Positions 41,872 to 50,657 of a DNA stretch of 64,000 nucleotides are shown here, in pieces. Origin of the DNA: Treponema socranskii subsp. paredis ATCC 35535 (lineage in GTDB: Bacteria; Spirochaetota; Spirochaetia; Treponematales; Treponemataceae); the NCBI GenBank assembly GCA_000413015.1, contig KE332515.1:1632377-1696376 (forward strand), written 5' to 3'. The stretch's first letter is position 1. Each line of letters starts with the position of its first letter. The position numbers were made by a program, and so were the translations under genes. The notes beneath the pieces are model-generated. The model ran no database searches, was not told the DNA's origin, and saw nothing but the letters and a program-made list of their open reading frames with translations.

Positions 41872-43740
41872 CTATCGTTCGGCGTCTTCCTTGTGTATCA
41901 CAAAATGTTCGAGCGTCGCCCGATCGACAAGCGAAGGTACGACGCCTATCCGAGTCGTTGAAAAACCCGCCGCGTATATCGCATAATACAGCGCATCCTG
42001 TAAGCTCTTATGCTCCGATAAAAAAACGGCGAGCGCTGCGATAAAAGCATCGGCGGCACCGGTCGTATCGACAGGGGCGAAAACGGCGGCGGCAGGAAAG
42101 CGGCGCTCATATTGCCCTGTTCTGACATAGCATCCTTCCCGTCCAAGCGTCACGATAACCGTTTTTACACCCTTTGTCAAAAACCATGCCGCTTTTTCTT
42201 CCAGTGATCCTTCGCAAGGACAAAGCCTGTTCAATTCTTTTCGATTCGGAATAAAATAATCCAAATCCCGAAAAAGTTCTTCATCGATTTCTTTTACGGC
42301 CGACGGCTTCAGCATAAGCGCAACCTTATGCTTTTTCGCCGTATTGACGACCGCACGCACGGCATCCGTCGGTATTTCCGTTTGCAAAAGACAAAAGACC
42401 GCATCCTCAAAAAGGCTTTCGCCGTTCGCTATCGTCTCCGCCGTAACGGATTCGTTCGCCCCTCCGTATAAAACGATACCGCTTTCTCCGTCTTCCTGCA
42501 CGTGAATATACGCTTTGCCGGTAGGTCTTTCCGCATCGACGCGGATCGCCGACGTGTCGATACCGTTTTCGTGGAGCACGTTTAAAATCATATCTCCGTC
42601 AAAATCGCGGCCGACACTGCCGATAAGCGATACGTTCGCACCGAGTTTTGCAGCTCCTACCGCCTGATTAATCCCCTTGCCACCCGGCACAATCGAAACG
42701 TTCGAAGCCGAAATGCTTTCTCCCGTTTGCGGATAATTTTTTACGGCAAGCAGTATATCCGTGTTGATGCTGCCGGCAACGATGAGCCGCTTTTTTTGCA
42801 GCGGAAAAGGCAAATCGATGCTCCCGCTATGATTGCAGACATAAGGGTCGCGGTATACGGCAAACGTATTTTTTCTCTTTTCGATTTTATTTATCAAACA
42901 AGCGCATGCGAACGCGCCGAAATTCGAAAGCGAAATCGGAACGGCGGATAAATACGGAAACGATTTGATATGCTCGGCATCGTCGATGCACAGCACCGAT
43001 ATATCGTGAGGTATACGGAACTTATGCAATTTTGCGTACTCATATACCGACAGCGCCGAATCCCATGAACAGCAGATAAAGGCGGAAGTGCCGTAAACCG
43101 CCGTCGCCTCCTGCAGCCCCTCGCAATCGATGTATGAACAATGTCCGTCGAAGCAGCACCGCTTAACTCCGCGCCGCATTACGTATTCACGTTCATCGTT
43201 TGCATCATACACACAGTGTATTTTTTTATGTCCCGATGCAATCAGGATATTCGCCGCCTCATATCCCGCTTTTTCATAATCGTAAAAAATACCTATTTCG
43301 GAATCTTCACTGCCCAATACCATAAAAGGCATTCCGTTTTTTCGCATAAGGGCAGATTGATTGTCCGCGTCGTCCGAAACCGGTTCCCATAAAACGGCGT
43401 CGACTCCGTTTTTGCATAATGACGCGATGTGCTTTCGTTCGCTTTCCGCCGAAACGGAAAGACACAGCTGCACTTGGTAGCCCTGCTTTTCCGCTTCACG
43501 CAAAAAACCGTTTTGAAACGAATAACAATTTTTTTTATCCGATAAAACGAGTCCCAGTAAAAAGTTTTTCGAACCCGCATTTTTTTTAATAAAATCATAC
43601 GGTTTATATCGATATTCTTTAACAATTTTCAGAACTCGTTCGCGCGTTTCGTCTCTTATACCTTTGTCTTTTCCGTTAATAATTTTAGAAACGGTTGAAA
43701 CCGAAACGTTCGCGAGAGCGGCAATATCGCTAATCGTCAA
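41872..43740 (-). CDS. LacI-type regulator fused to a PfkB sugar kinase
   Basis: 622 residues: LacI helix-turn-helix (1-50; ISDIAALANVSVSTVSKIING), periplasmic-binding-protein-like sensor (about 58-315), then a complete PfkB domain (about 320-615; GSINTDILLAVKNYPQTGE, PGGKGINQAVGAAKLG, DTTGAADAFIAALAVF). The kinase anion-hole reads GAAD instead of GAGD. Start TTG 43740 has GAGG six nt upstream and no in-frame ATG fits better. It could couple sugar sensing and phosphorylation to gene control. No operator was proven. Confidence 0.85.
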   Translation of the reverse strand: MTISDIAALANVSVSTVSKIINGKDKGIRDETRERVLKIVKEYRYKPYDFIKKNAGSKNFLLGLVLSDKKNCYSFQNGFLREAEKQGYQVQLCLSVSAESERKHIASLCKNGVDAVLWEPVSDDADNQSALMRKNGMPFMVLGSEDSEIGIFYDYEKAGYEAANILIASGHKKIHCVYDANDEREYVMRRGVKRCCFDGHCSYIDCEGLQEATAVYGTSAFICCSWDSALSVYEYAKLHKFRIPHDISVLCIDDAEHIKSFPYLSAVPISLSNFGAFACACLINKIEKRKNTFAVYRDPYVCNHSGSIDLPFPLQKKRLIVAGSINTDILLAVKNYPQTGESISASNVSIVPGGKGINQAVGAAKLGANVSLIGSVGRDFDGDMILNVLHENGIDTSAIRVDAERPTGKAYIHVQEDGESGIVLYGGANESVTAETIANGESLFEDAVFCLLQTEIPTDAVRAVVNTAKKHKVALMLKPSAVKEIDEELFRDLDYFIPNRKELNRLCPCEGSLEEKAAWFLTKGVKTVIVTLGREGCYVRTGQYERRFPAAAVFAPVDTTGAADAFIAALAVFLSEHKSLQDALYYAIYAAGFSTTRIGVVPSLVDRATLEHFVIHKEDAER

Positions 43741-43779
43741 AAAAACCTCACAGCCGTTTATAATGTATCGGCATATTGC

Positions 43780-43813
43780 GGATCGGACGGCCCGTATACC
43801 GACCGTCCGATCC
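43780..43813 (-). promoter_or_regulatory. Perfect inverted repeat between the carrier and regulator genes
   Basis: GGATCGGACGG (43780-43790) and CCGTCCGATCC (43803-43813), 12-nt loop, no U-tract. It lies between the DcuC-like stop and the TTG start of the LacI fusion; a hairpin or an operator. Confidence 0.5.
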
Positions 43814-43823
43814 CTTCGTCATT

Positions 43824-45245
43824 TTATTTTAAGAATACGATCATGGAAAGTATAAACATAAATACGGTTCCCGCAATCATCGGAACGGAAGTCCGCTTTA
43901 CGATTTCAAACGGCGTTTTCTTTACGCTTCCGGCAACGATGATAACGACCGCGGACACGGGTGAAACAGCACGCAGCAAATTGCCTCCGAGTCCGAGCGG
44001 AATGCTGAGCGCCAACACGTTGATACCCGCAGCGGCGGCGAGCGGTACCATAAGCGGCACCATTGCATAAAACAAAGCCGTACCGCTTCCGCTCAGCAAA
44101 ACGATGAGCGCGGTCAGGAAAAGCAATATCAAAGGCAAAGCGAAACCCGTCCCCGAGCCTCCGATTCCCGTCATTAAATTCTGCAAATGCGTCATAATGC
44201 CGATCGATTTTAAACCGACGACGAAAACGCTTGCAGCGACAAGCAGAACGACAACGGGAATAACGCCGCCCATTCCTTTGAAAAAGTGTTCCGTACCTTC
44301 GAGCGCTTTTTTCGCGCTTTTATTTCTGATGATTTCGCATACGACGGCGATAATGAAGGAACACAAGGTCGCGATTTCAACGGTCAATTTAATTTTGATC
44401 GAAAAAGCGATATCGAGGACAAATATGACAATTAAAAAAATGATCGGCAGCAAGGGAAGCAAACCGTAGACCGCCGTAAACAAGGGACCGTGTTTTGCTT
44501 CGCTCGTTTCCTTTTGTACGATTGTTTCATCCGCAGCGATGCCGCCGGATTTTTTGTCCATAATTTTTTGCCAAAAGAAATGAACGACAGCCATTACCAA
44601 AAGCGTGGGCACCGATACGAGCGCGTGATATTTGAAAACATAATCCGACACCGTCAAACCTGCGTATTGGGCGGTATTGGCAAGCTCCGCGGCTATAGCG
44701 ACGTTATCGCCTCCAAGCGGAGTCGGCATAACCGTCGCCGTCGTTGCTATAACGGCCGCCGCCGTCAGCACGCTCATCCCCGATTCAAGCAAAACGGGCA
44801 GCAGCGTCGCCAGTAAAATAATCGCCAAATTCGATGCGCTCGGAATAACGAGCGACAAAAAATTTCCGATTAAAAAAACGAGCGGCACGAGCACATACAC
44901 CGACTTTATTTTTTTTACGGGTTTCAGCAATATCGAAACGGTTACTTTATTCGCTTCGATATGCGACATATACGCCGAATAGCCGCCCAAAATCAGAATA
45001 ATAAATCCTGCCGATGAAAGCGTCGATTTGAATTGCGCTATAATTATTTCAAGCGGATCCAAAAAAGCAAGTCCCGTGCTTGAAAAATTTTTGAACGCAA
45101 GAGGTTTGCCCATGAGCAAAGCGGCATACATCAGTATCACGCCCAATAAAAAAAGCGATATTTTAACATCCATCTTTTTTATGAGAAGATACACGAGAAG
45201 AGCAAAGGCGGCGATCGCCAAGCCGTACATTAAAAACACATCCAT
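43824..45245 (-). CDS. DcuC-family carrier
   Basis: 473 residues, about 12 helices; SLVIPSASNLAIILLATLLPVL, TPLGGDNVAIAAEL, and near the end LGGNLLRAVSPVSAVVIIVAG are typical of the DcuC/C4-dicarboxylate exchanger family. Its place between a nucleoside hydrolase and sugar kinases hints at a nucleoside or sugar substrate. The start is at the end of repeat element copy B, whose GGGAG provides the ribosome site. Substrate untested. Confidence 0.8.
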   Translation of the reverse strand: MDVFLMYGLAIAAFALLVYLLIKKMDVKISLFLLGVILMYAALLMGKPLAFKNFSSTGLAFLDPLEIIIAQFKSTLSSAGFIILILGGYSAYMSHIEANKVTVSILLKPVKKIKSVYVLVPLVFLIGNFLSLVIPSASNLAIILLATLLPVLLESGMSVLTAAAVIATTATVMPTPLGGDNVAIAAELANTAQYAGLTVSDYVFKYHALVSVPTLLVMAVVHFFWQKIMDKKSGGIAADETIVQKETSEAKHGPLFTAVYGLLPLLPIIFLIVIFVLDIAFSIKIKLTVEIATLCSFIIAVVCEIIRNKSAKKALEGTEHFFKGMGGVIPVVVLLVAASVFVVGLKSIGIMTHLQNLMTGIGGSGTGFALPLILLFLTALIVLLSGSGTALFYAMVPLMVPLAAAAGINVLALSIPLGLGGNLLRAVSPVSAVVIIVAGSVKKTPFEIVKRTSVPMIAGTVFMFILSMIVFLK

Positions 45246-45471
45246 AGTTTTCTCCCATAAAAACTTTTGCAGGAAATATCAATTTCCGAAAAAGTTTTTA
45301 GCCGTGCGCGTATGCGCACACGTTCAATAGTCGAGTTTGCAAAATAAAGCGTATCGTATTCATGCGACTTTTATCGAAACGACACATATACACGTCTTTT
45401 GCAAACATCCGTGCAAACTCGAGATAAAAAGCGTCGGCGATATTTCAGACGGCGCTTTTTATCGTATCTCC
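45246..45471 (-). repeat. Dispersed leader element, copy B
   Basis: 226 bp on the minus strand, filling exactly the gap between the TAA stop of the nucleoside hydrolase (45472) and the carrier gene; the element starts right after the stop with GGAGATACGATAAAAA. The 3' part has outer arms AAAAACTTTT (45290-45299 read on the minus strand) and AAAAGTTTTT (45259-45268), enclosing GGAAAT-TGAT-ATTTCC (45272-45287). The GTGCGC-ATAC-GCGCAC hairpin is also present. No promoter separates the two genes, so here the element is intercistronic. Confidence 0.85.
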
Positions 45472-46389
45472 TTATATACATTTCGCCAAAGAATCCGTAA
45501 ACCACGTTCGGAATGCCGCGGGATCTATATCCGTACAAACCGTCGCATTCGCATCTTTATGCAGATATCCTTTCAAGTCGACGACAGAACAACCTGAGGT
45601 CAAGCTTCCCGCCAATTCGATATCGACAAATGCCTCGGCGGTTTTGAACATATCCGGACGCAACACGTATGCGATCGCACATGCATCGTACATACGCAAA
45701 CCGGTTGCAAAAGTACCGCTCCTGTATTTTTTAAAGAGCGCATGCACCATCTCTCCCGTCTTGCCCATCGCAAGCAGCTTTTCGGTGTTCTCCGGCAAAA
45801 CCGTCGCCTGCCAGCCGATATCCAAACCGACCATAGCGATCGGAAGTCCCGCGTCAAAAACTATTTTCGCCGCATGCGGATCGGTTGCAAAATTGAATTC
45901 CGACATAACGCCTTTGTTTCCGCGCGTGAGCGAACCGCCCATAACGACCAGACGCGAAATATGCGTTTTCACTTCGGGATAGAGAGAAAATAACAGGGCG
46001 ACATTCGTCAGCGGTCCGATAGCGACGAGGGTGATTTTATCTTCCGCCATGATAACTTCGCGCATCTTTTCAACCGCATGCTTTTCGGACAACAGAGACA
46101 TATCCGGCTCCGGAAAATCGAAACCGTCCATACCGCTTTTTCCGTGAACATTCGACGCATCGGCAAACTCCGCAATGAGCGGCTTTACCGCACCCTTCGC
46201 TACCGGCGTCTTTTTGCCCCAAAACGTTACGAGCTTTAAAGCGTTTGTCGTAACTTTTTCCAGCGAAACGTTTCCTGCGACGGTCGAAATAAGTTTGACG
46301 TCGAGTGCATCGCTGAACAGCGCGATTCCCAACGCAACCGCATCGTCGATTCCGGGATCCGTATCGATAATGATTTTTTCTTTAGCCAT
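45472..46389 (-). CDS. Nucleoside hydrolase (IUNH family)
   Basis: 305 residues; DTDPGIDDAVALGIAL binds Ca2+, then VHGKSGMDGFDFPEP and a C-terminal D in ATVCTDIDPAAF. Cleaves purine or pyrimidine ribonucleosides to base plus ribose. Second ATG (46389) is preferred as start: TGA of the acetyltransferase overlaps it and GGAGG lies 4 nt upstream. It heads the catabolic run with the carrier and kinases. Confidence 0.9.
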   Translation of the reverse strand: MAKEKIIIDTDPGIDDAVALGIALFSDALDVKLISTVAGNVSLEKVTTNALKLVTFWGKKTPVAKGAVKPLIAEFADASNVHGKSGMDGFDFPEPDMSLLSEKHAVEKMREVIMAEDKITLVAIGPLTNVALLFSLYPEVKTHISRLVVMGGSLTRGNKGVMSEFNFATDPHAAKIVFDAGLPIAMVGLDIGWQATVLPENTEKLLAMGKTGEMVHALFKKYRSGTFATGLRMYDACAIAYVLRPDMFKTAEAFVDIELAGSLTSGCSVVDLKGYLHKDANATVCTDIDPAAFRTWFTDSLAKCI

Positions 46390-46823
46390 CATGCCTCCTG
46401 TGTAGATTTTCCCGTTTTAATATACTGTACCATGCCGCTTCCGAATTTTTCATTCGGGCGCACAATAAAGCCGTATTTTTCATAAAACGATTCCCGTCCG
46501 GGAGTGGACATCAGCCCGACATACGCATCGTCGGCACACACGGTTTTGATATGGCGCATGATATCTTCCATAATCAAATCGCCTATTCCTCTGCCTTGAT
46601 AGACGGGATCGACAACGACATCCTTTATAAAAAACGCAATCCTGTTATCGCCGACAACTCGCGCCATACCGACGGCATTTTCGTCATCTTTTGCAACGAC
46701 GGAATAACACGTTTTTTTCAAAGCTTCGGCAACATCTTCACTTCGATAATAAACGAAACCTGCTTTTTCGCGCAGCGATATAAAAATCGGAACCGTCAAT
46801 CCGTTTTTTTCAAGATATATCAT
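46389..46823 (-). CDS. GNAT-family acetyltransferase
   Basis: 144 residues. The VVDPVYQGRGIGDLIMEDIM acetyl-CoA loop and YEKYGFIVRPNEKFG end mark the GNAT fold; residues 30-60 are the variable acceptor side. Acceptor unknown. It overlaps the nucleoside hydrolase by 1 nt in the same operon, so may act on a related metabolite or only be co-expressed. AAGAAG is a weak ribosome site before ATG 46823. Confidence 0.82.
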   Translation of the reverse strand: MIYLEKNGLTVPIFISLREKAGFVYYRSEDVAEALKKTCYSVVAKDDENAVGMARVVGDNRIAFFIKDVVVDPVYQGRGIGDLIMEDIMRHIKTVCADDAYVGLMSTPGRESFYEKYGFIVRPNEKFGSGMVQYIKTGKSTQEA

Positions 46824-47119
46824 AATTATTTCTTCTTGTTATGGAAGCCGTCGTCTCGACTCGGGAAAACGGTTTCTGAAAACATTTTCCCTACTTTCTT
46901 TCAGCATACACCCGAAATCCGTATCTGTCAAATATATTCGGATCGAATTTCGGCGTATTTTTACGATCCTGAAATCGTATTTTTTGATACGATTTTCCTT
47001 ATCTCAATAATCTTTATGTTGACGGCCGGAGTTTTTTTTATTATTTTAAATGGAGTTAGCTTTGTGCAATTTTTTTCGGGATTGCACAAAAATCAAACGT
47101 TTTTTAATACGAGGTTTAT
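46824..47119. promoter_or_regulatory. Divergent region: dps promoter and palindromic operator-like site
   Basis: 296 bp with no gene. Plus strand: TTGACG (47019-47024), 17-nt spacer, TATTTT (47042-47047). Just downstream TTTGTGCAAT (47061-47070) and ATTGCACAAA (47081-47090) form a perfect 10-bp inverted repeat with a 10-nt spacer, lying in the dps leader. It could be a repressor operator or a hairpin. The dps ribosome site GAGG follows. Confidence 0.6.
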
Positions 47120-47560
47120 ATGACAAAGGAATTGGAATCGAAATTAAATCTGTATCTTGCAAATCAAATGATCGATTATGTCAAAAAACATAATCTCCAT
47201 TGGAACTTAAAGGGTCCCCAGTTTTTTACCCTTCATGCAAAACTTGAAGAGCTGTATGACGAAGCGAACGACATCCTCGATGAAGTTGCCGAACGCATTC
47301 TCGCACTCGGCGGCAATCCCGTTTCGAACATGAAAGAAGCGCTCGCAATGGCGACGATCAAAGAACTCGGTGACGGTCCGAAATCCGCCGACGAAACGAT
47401 CCGCGCGCTCGTTTCCGACACCGATTATTGGATCAAAGATTCGAAAGAAATTGCCGAAATCGCGGACAAAGAGGGCGACAGCGTTACCAACGATATGTTC
47501 AACGGCTACACGAAAGCATATCAAAAATTGGCGTGGATGCTGAAAGCGTATAACGGCTGA
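47120..47560 (+). CDS. dps: Dps-family ferritin-like protein
   Basis: 146 residues, four-helix ferritin-like. The Dps ferroxidase region KHNLHWNLKGPQFFTLHAKLEELYDEANDILDEVAERI has the His/Asp/Glu metal ligands between subunits; it is a homologue of the treponemal TpF1 antigen type. Dps stores iron oxidised with peroxide and protects DNA. GAGG before ATG, terminator after it. Its leader holds the palindrome at 47061-47090. Confidence 0.9.
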   Translation: MTKELESKLNLYLANQMIDYVKKHNLHWNLKGPQFFTLHAKLEELYDEANDILDEVAERILALGGNPVSNMKEALAMATIKELGDGPKSADETIRALVSDTDYWIKDSKEIAEIADKEGDSVTNDMFNGYTKAYQKLAWMLKAYNG

Positions 47561-47597
47561 CAAAGGTCTTTTCCGTACGAATGCGGAGGCTATAAAA

Positions 47598-47638
47598 ACG
47601 CGGCTGCCGCTTTTTAAAGCGGTACCGCGTTTTTTTTT
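47598..47638 (+). terminator. Rho-independent terminator of dps
   Basis: ACGCGG-CTG-CCGCT, loop TTTTAA, AGCGG-TA-CCGCGT and a T8 tract. Confidence 0.9.
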
Positions 47639-47655
47639 CGCGTGATTGCGCGGCC

Positions 47656-48114
47656 TTATTTTTTGAAATTATCCAGCACGCCGAACATACCCGTAAGCGA
47701 TGCGCTTTCAATCTCGTGACCGGAAAGCGCCTTTTTGAGCACTTGTACGTCGCTGCCTGCGGGAAGATCGATCACGGCATCGAGCGCATAAAGATAAAAG
47801 ATATAGCGGTGCGTACCGAACGGCGGCTGCGGCCCGTTATAACCGCTCGTACCCCAGCTCGTTTTGCCTTCGACGGCGCACGCGGGAATCTCCCCTTCTC
47901 CTATCGCCGCCGTTTCGGGAGGGATATTCCACAGCGTCCAATGATAAAAACCTCCCGCCATCGGTGCATCCGGATCGTGCATGATAAGGGCAAGACTCTT
48001 TGCGCCGCCGGGCACTCCTTCGATTTTCAGCGGGGGAATGCGGTTCGCACCCATTTTTGCAAATTCTTTCGGCAATTTTTCACCGTCGGCAAATGCCGTA
48101 CTTGTCAATTTCAT
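47656..48114 (-). CDS. YbhB/YbcL-type PEBP-like protein
   Basis: 152 residues of the phosphatidylethanolamine-binding-protein fold: KSLALIMHDPDAPMAGGFYHWTLWNIP contains the conserved DPDAP and HW signatures, and SGYNGPQPPFGTHRYIF the ligand loop. Cytosolic by sequence. Function in bacteria unknown. GGAGG lies before ATG 48114. Lies between dps and a divergent flavodoxin. Confidence 0.88.
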   Translation of the reverse strand: MKLTSTAFADGEKLPKEFAKMGANRIPPLKIEGVPGGAKSLALIMHDPDAPMAGGFYHWTLWNIPPETAAIGEGEIPACAVEGKTSWGTSGYNGPQPPFGTHRYIFYLYALDAVIDLPAGSDVQVLKKALSGHEIESASLTGMFGVLDNFKK

Positions 48115-48167
48115 AACGCGGCCTCCCGACTTTCATTGTATCGCAAGAACACGGAAAGTCAACACGC

Positions 48168-48196
48168 TTGTACAACACGCCGATAGTCGATATCTT
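48168..48196 (+). promoter_or_regulatory. Promoter candidate for the secreted flavodoxin
   Basis: TTGTAC (48168-48173), 17-nt spacer, TATCTT (48191-48196); leader of about 60 nt with GGGAG before ATG 48261. Confidence 0.45.
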
Positions 48197-48260
48197 TTAC
48201 ACATTATTATCCCTGCACCGGAACGGAATCGATGCATGGCATCGTATTCGGGAGTACCGT

Positions 48261-48860
48261 ATGAATAAAATAAAAATCATTGCCGTTTTGGTTTTCGTTT
48301 TCGCGGCGGTCGGCGTACAAGCCAAGCCGAAAGAACGCAAATCGCTCGTCGTCTATTTTTCCCGCGCGGATGAAAATGCCAAAGTCGGCTACGTAACCGA
48401 AGGCAATACGGCCATCGTTGCAAAACTCATCGCTGAAAAAATGAACGCCGACATATTCGAAATCGTACCGGAAAAACCCTATCCCGCCGATTATAAAAGC
48501 TGCATCGCATACGTAAAAGAAGAACAAAAAAACAAAGCGCGCCCCGCATATACGGGTACCGCGGATGTTTCTCCGTACGATACGATTTTTATCGGTTATC
48601 CGATTTGGTGGGGCGACTTGCCGCCGGTCGTGTACACATTTATAGAAAAAAACGATATGAACGGAAAAACGATCGTTCCGTTTTGTACGCATGAAGGAAG
48701 CGGTATGAGCGGAACCGCCGGCGTATTCCGCCGTATGTTTAAACGCTCGAAGATAACCAACGGCATTTCGATACTCGGACATACGGCACAACACGACAGA
48801 CACAAAGCGGATATCGCGGTGACGACTCAGCTCAAATTGATGCTGCGCTTTATCCCGTAA
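48261..48860 (+). CDS. Exported flavodoxin-family protein
   Basis: 199 residues: signal peptide MNKIKIIAVLVFVFAAVGVQA, then a flavodoxin fold: VVYFSRADENAKVGYVTEGNTAIVAKLIAE, FIGYPIWWGDLPPVVYTF, PFCTHEGSGMSGTAGVF. FMN binding expected; the exported location is less common than cytosolic flavodoxins. GGGAG upstream of ATG 48261. Followed by rfbA after 220 bp on the same strand. Confidence 0.82.
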   Translation: MNKIKIIAVLVFVFAAVGVQAKPKERKSLVVYFSRADENAKVGYVTEGNTAIVAKLIAEKMNADIFEIVPEKPYPADYKSCIAYVKEEQKNKARPAYTGTADVSPYDTIFIGYPIWWGDLPPVVYTFIEKNDMNGKTIVPFCTHEGSGMSGTAGVFRRMFKRSKITNGISILGHTAQHDRHKADIAVTTQLKLMLRFIP

Positions 48861-49080
48861 ATTATTAATTTTTTTCCCGAACAAGGCGATATAAAATCCT
48901 GAGCGGATGCAAACCTTTCCGCACGCGGGGCGTTGCGGGGGCACGAGCGAAAAAGATCCGCCCCCGCTTGAAAGGGGTCGGGTGAAGAGCGGAGCTCTGA
49001 ACCGAGGGGAAAGGCTTTTCCCCTCAAAAAAAATAATATCGTTGCATATTTACTCCCCATGTGATATATTTTTTTTAATT
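48861..49080 (+). promoter_or_regulatory. rfbA promoter region (near-leaderless)
   Basis: 220 bp without a gene. Starts with TTATTAATTTTTTT after the flavodoxin stop and holds GAGGGGAAA/TTTCCCCTC stem-loop (49004-49025). The rfbA promoter is TTGCAT (49042-49047), 17-nt spacer, TATATT (49065-49070), only 10 nt before ATG 49081, with no Shine-Dalgarno. Confidence 0.6.
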
Positions 49081-49953
49081 ATGAAAGGTATCATTCTTGC
49101 AGGCGGGTCGGGTACGCGCCTCTATCCGATTACGAAAGCCGTTTCAAAACAGATTTTGCCGCTCTACGACAAACCGATGATTTATTATCCCTTGTCGGTA
49201 CTCATGCTTTCGAAAATCCGCGAAGTTTTAATAATTTCAACGCCGCGCGATCTGCCGGTCTTTGAAGAACTGCTCGGAGACGGAAAGCGGCTCGGCATGC
49301 GTTTCGAATACGCGGTACAGGATAAACCTCGCGGACTTGCGGATGCCTTTATCGTTGGAAAAAATTTTATTAAAAACGATACGGTTGCTCTGGTACTCGG
49401 CGACAATGTTTTTTACGGACAGGGTTTTTCGCGCAATCTTTCAAACGCGGTTGAACGAGTCGAAACAAAAGGCGGCGCGGTCATTTTCGGTTATTATGTC
49501 AAAGATCCGAGCGCGTACGGCGTCGTCGAATTCGATAAAAACGGCAAAGTGATCGGTATCGAAGAAAAGCCCGCTCGTCCGAAAAGCAATTATGCCGTTC
49601 CGGGTTTGTATTTTTACGATAACGACGTCGTAGATATCGCGTCGAACGTAAAGCCTTCGGCGCGCGGGGAAATCGAAATAACATCGGTAAACAACGCATA
49701 CCTCGAACGCGCCGCTTTGTCGGTCGAACTGCTCGGACGCGGCATGGCGTGGCTCGATACCGGCACATACAACGATTTGCTCGAAGCGGGCAACTTTATC
49801 GCGACGATCGAAAGGCGACAGGGCTTGTACGTGTCGTGCATCGAAGAGATCGCATACCGGAACGGTTGGATTTCACGGGATGATTTGTTAAAACTCGCGG
49901 ACGGCTACAAAACGGATTACGGAAGATATCTCGAATACATCGCAAGCTTGTGA
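49081..49953 (+). CDS. rfbA: Glucose-1-phosphate thymidylyltransferase
   Basis: 290 residues: [22 protein letters not shown] signature loop, [24 protein letters not shown] and [15 protein letters not shown] are all RmlA marks. Makes dTDP-glucose, the first step to dTDP-L-rhamnose. Start 49081 is the family N-terminus; the mRNA would have almost no leader. Followed by rfbC after a gap of about 100 bp with AT-rich repeats. Confidence 0.93.
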   Translation: MKGIILAGGSGTRLYPITKAVSKQILPLYDKPMIYYPLSVLMLSKIREVLIISTPRDLPVFEELLGDGKRLGMRFEYAVQDKPRGLADAFIVGKNFIKNDTVALVLGDNVFYGQGFSRNLSNAVERVETKGGAVIFGYYVKDPSAYGVVEFDKNGKVIGIEEKPARPKSNYAVPGLYFYDNDVVDIASNVKPSARGEIEITSVNNAYLERAALSVELLGRGMAWLDTGTYNDLLEAGNFIATIERRQGLYVSCIEEIAYRNGWISRDDLLKLADGYKTDYGRYLEYIASL

Positions 49954-50057
49954 TGAAGCCTGTACGCACGGCCCGGGTGCTGAAAAACATGCACTCATTT
50001 TTTCGGTCATGCGCTTCGTGCGATACGAATTAGTAATTATTAATTTTGGAGTGTGCG

Positions 50058-50657
50058 GTGTCATTCGCGTTTAATCAATGTTCGATTGACGGAGTCCCTA
50101 TTGCGGGACTGTTTGAAATAGTGCCGAAAGTATTCGGAGATGCGCGCGGTTATTTTTTCGAATCCTACAGTGAGCGCAACTTTGCCGCGGCGGGGATCGA
50201 TGCGCGCTTTGTACAGGACAATCAGTCGCGATCGGCAAAAGGCGTTTTGCGCGGTCTGCATTTTCAAACGAAACATCCGCAGGGGAAACTCGTACGCGTC
50301 ATATCGGGCAGCGTGTACGATGTCGCAGTCGATTTACGAAACGATTCTCCGACTTTCGGAAAATATTACGGAGTGGTACTCGACGGAGAAAAGCAAAATC
50401 AATTTTACATTCCGAAAGGCTTCGCGCACGGCTTTTATGTGCTGAGCGACGACGCGGTTTTCGCATACAAGTGCACCGATTTTTACGACCCTTCGGGCGA
50501 AGGCGGCATCATGTGGAACGATGCGACGATCGGAATCGATTGGGAGCGCGCTGCGCCGGACGTGACGCCGCTCCTTTCGGAAAAAGATAAAAAACATCCC
50601 TCATTCGATAAAAATACACGCTATTTTTCAAAGGACGGTATATGGCTCGGAAATTAA
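50058..50657 (+). CDS. rfbC: dTDP-4-dehydrorhamnose 3,5-epimerase
   Basis: 199 residues of RmlC: RGYFFESYSERNFAAAG, the catalytic region GVLRGLHFQTKHPQGKLVRV with His, and IPKGFAHGFYVLSDDAVF. GTG 50058 with GGAG seven nt upstream; a TTG at 50046 is also in frame. Overlaps rfbB by 16 bp, so coupled. Confidence 0.92.
   Translation: MSFAFNQCSIDGVPIAGLFEIVPKVFGDARGYFFESYSERNFAAAGIDARFVQDNQSRSAKGVLRGLHFQTKHPQGKLVRVISGSVYDVAVDLRNDSPTFGKYYGVVLDGEKQNQFYIPKGFAHGFYVLSDDAVFAYKCTDFYDPSGEGGIMWNDATIGIDWERAAPDVTPLLSEKDKKHPSFDKNTRYFSKDGIWLGN

Noticed and set aside
49004-49025. GAGGGGAAA hairpin before rfbA as a rho-independent terminator
   Set aside because: The A-tract follows on the plus strand, so the U-tract is on the wrong side for a plus-strand transcript.
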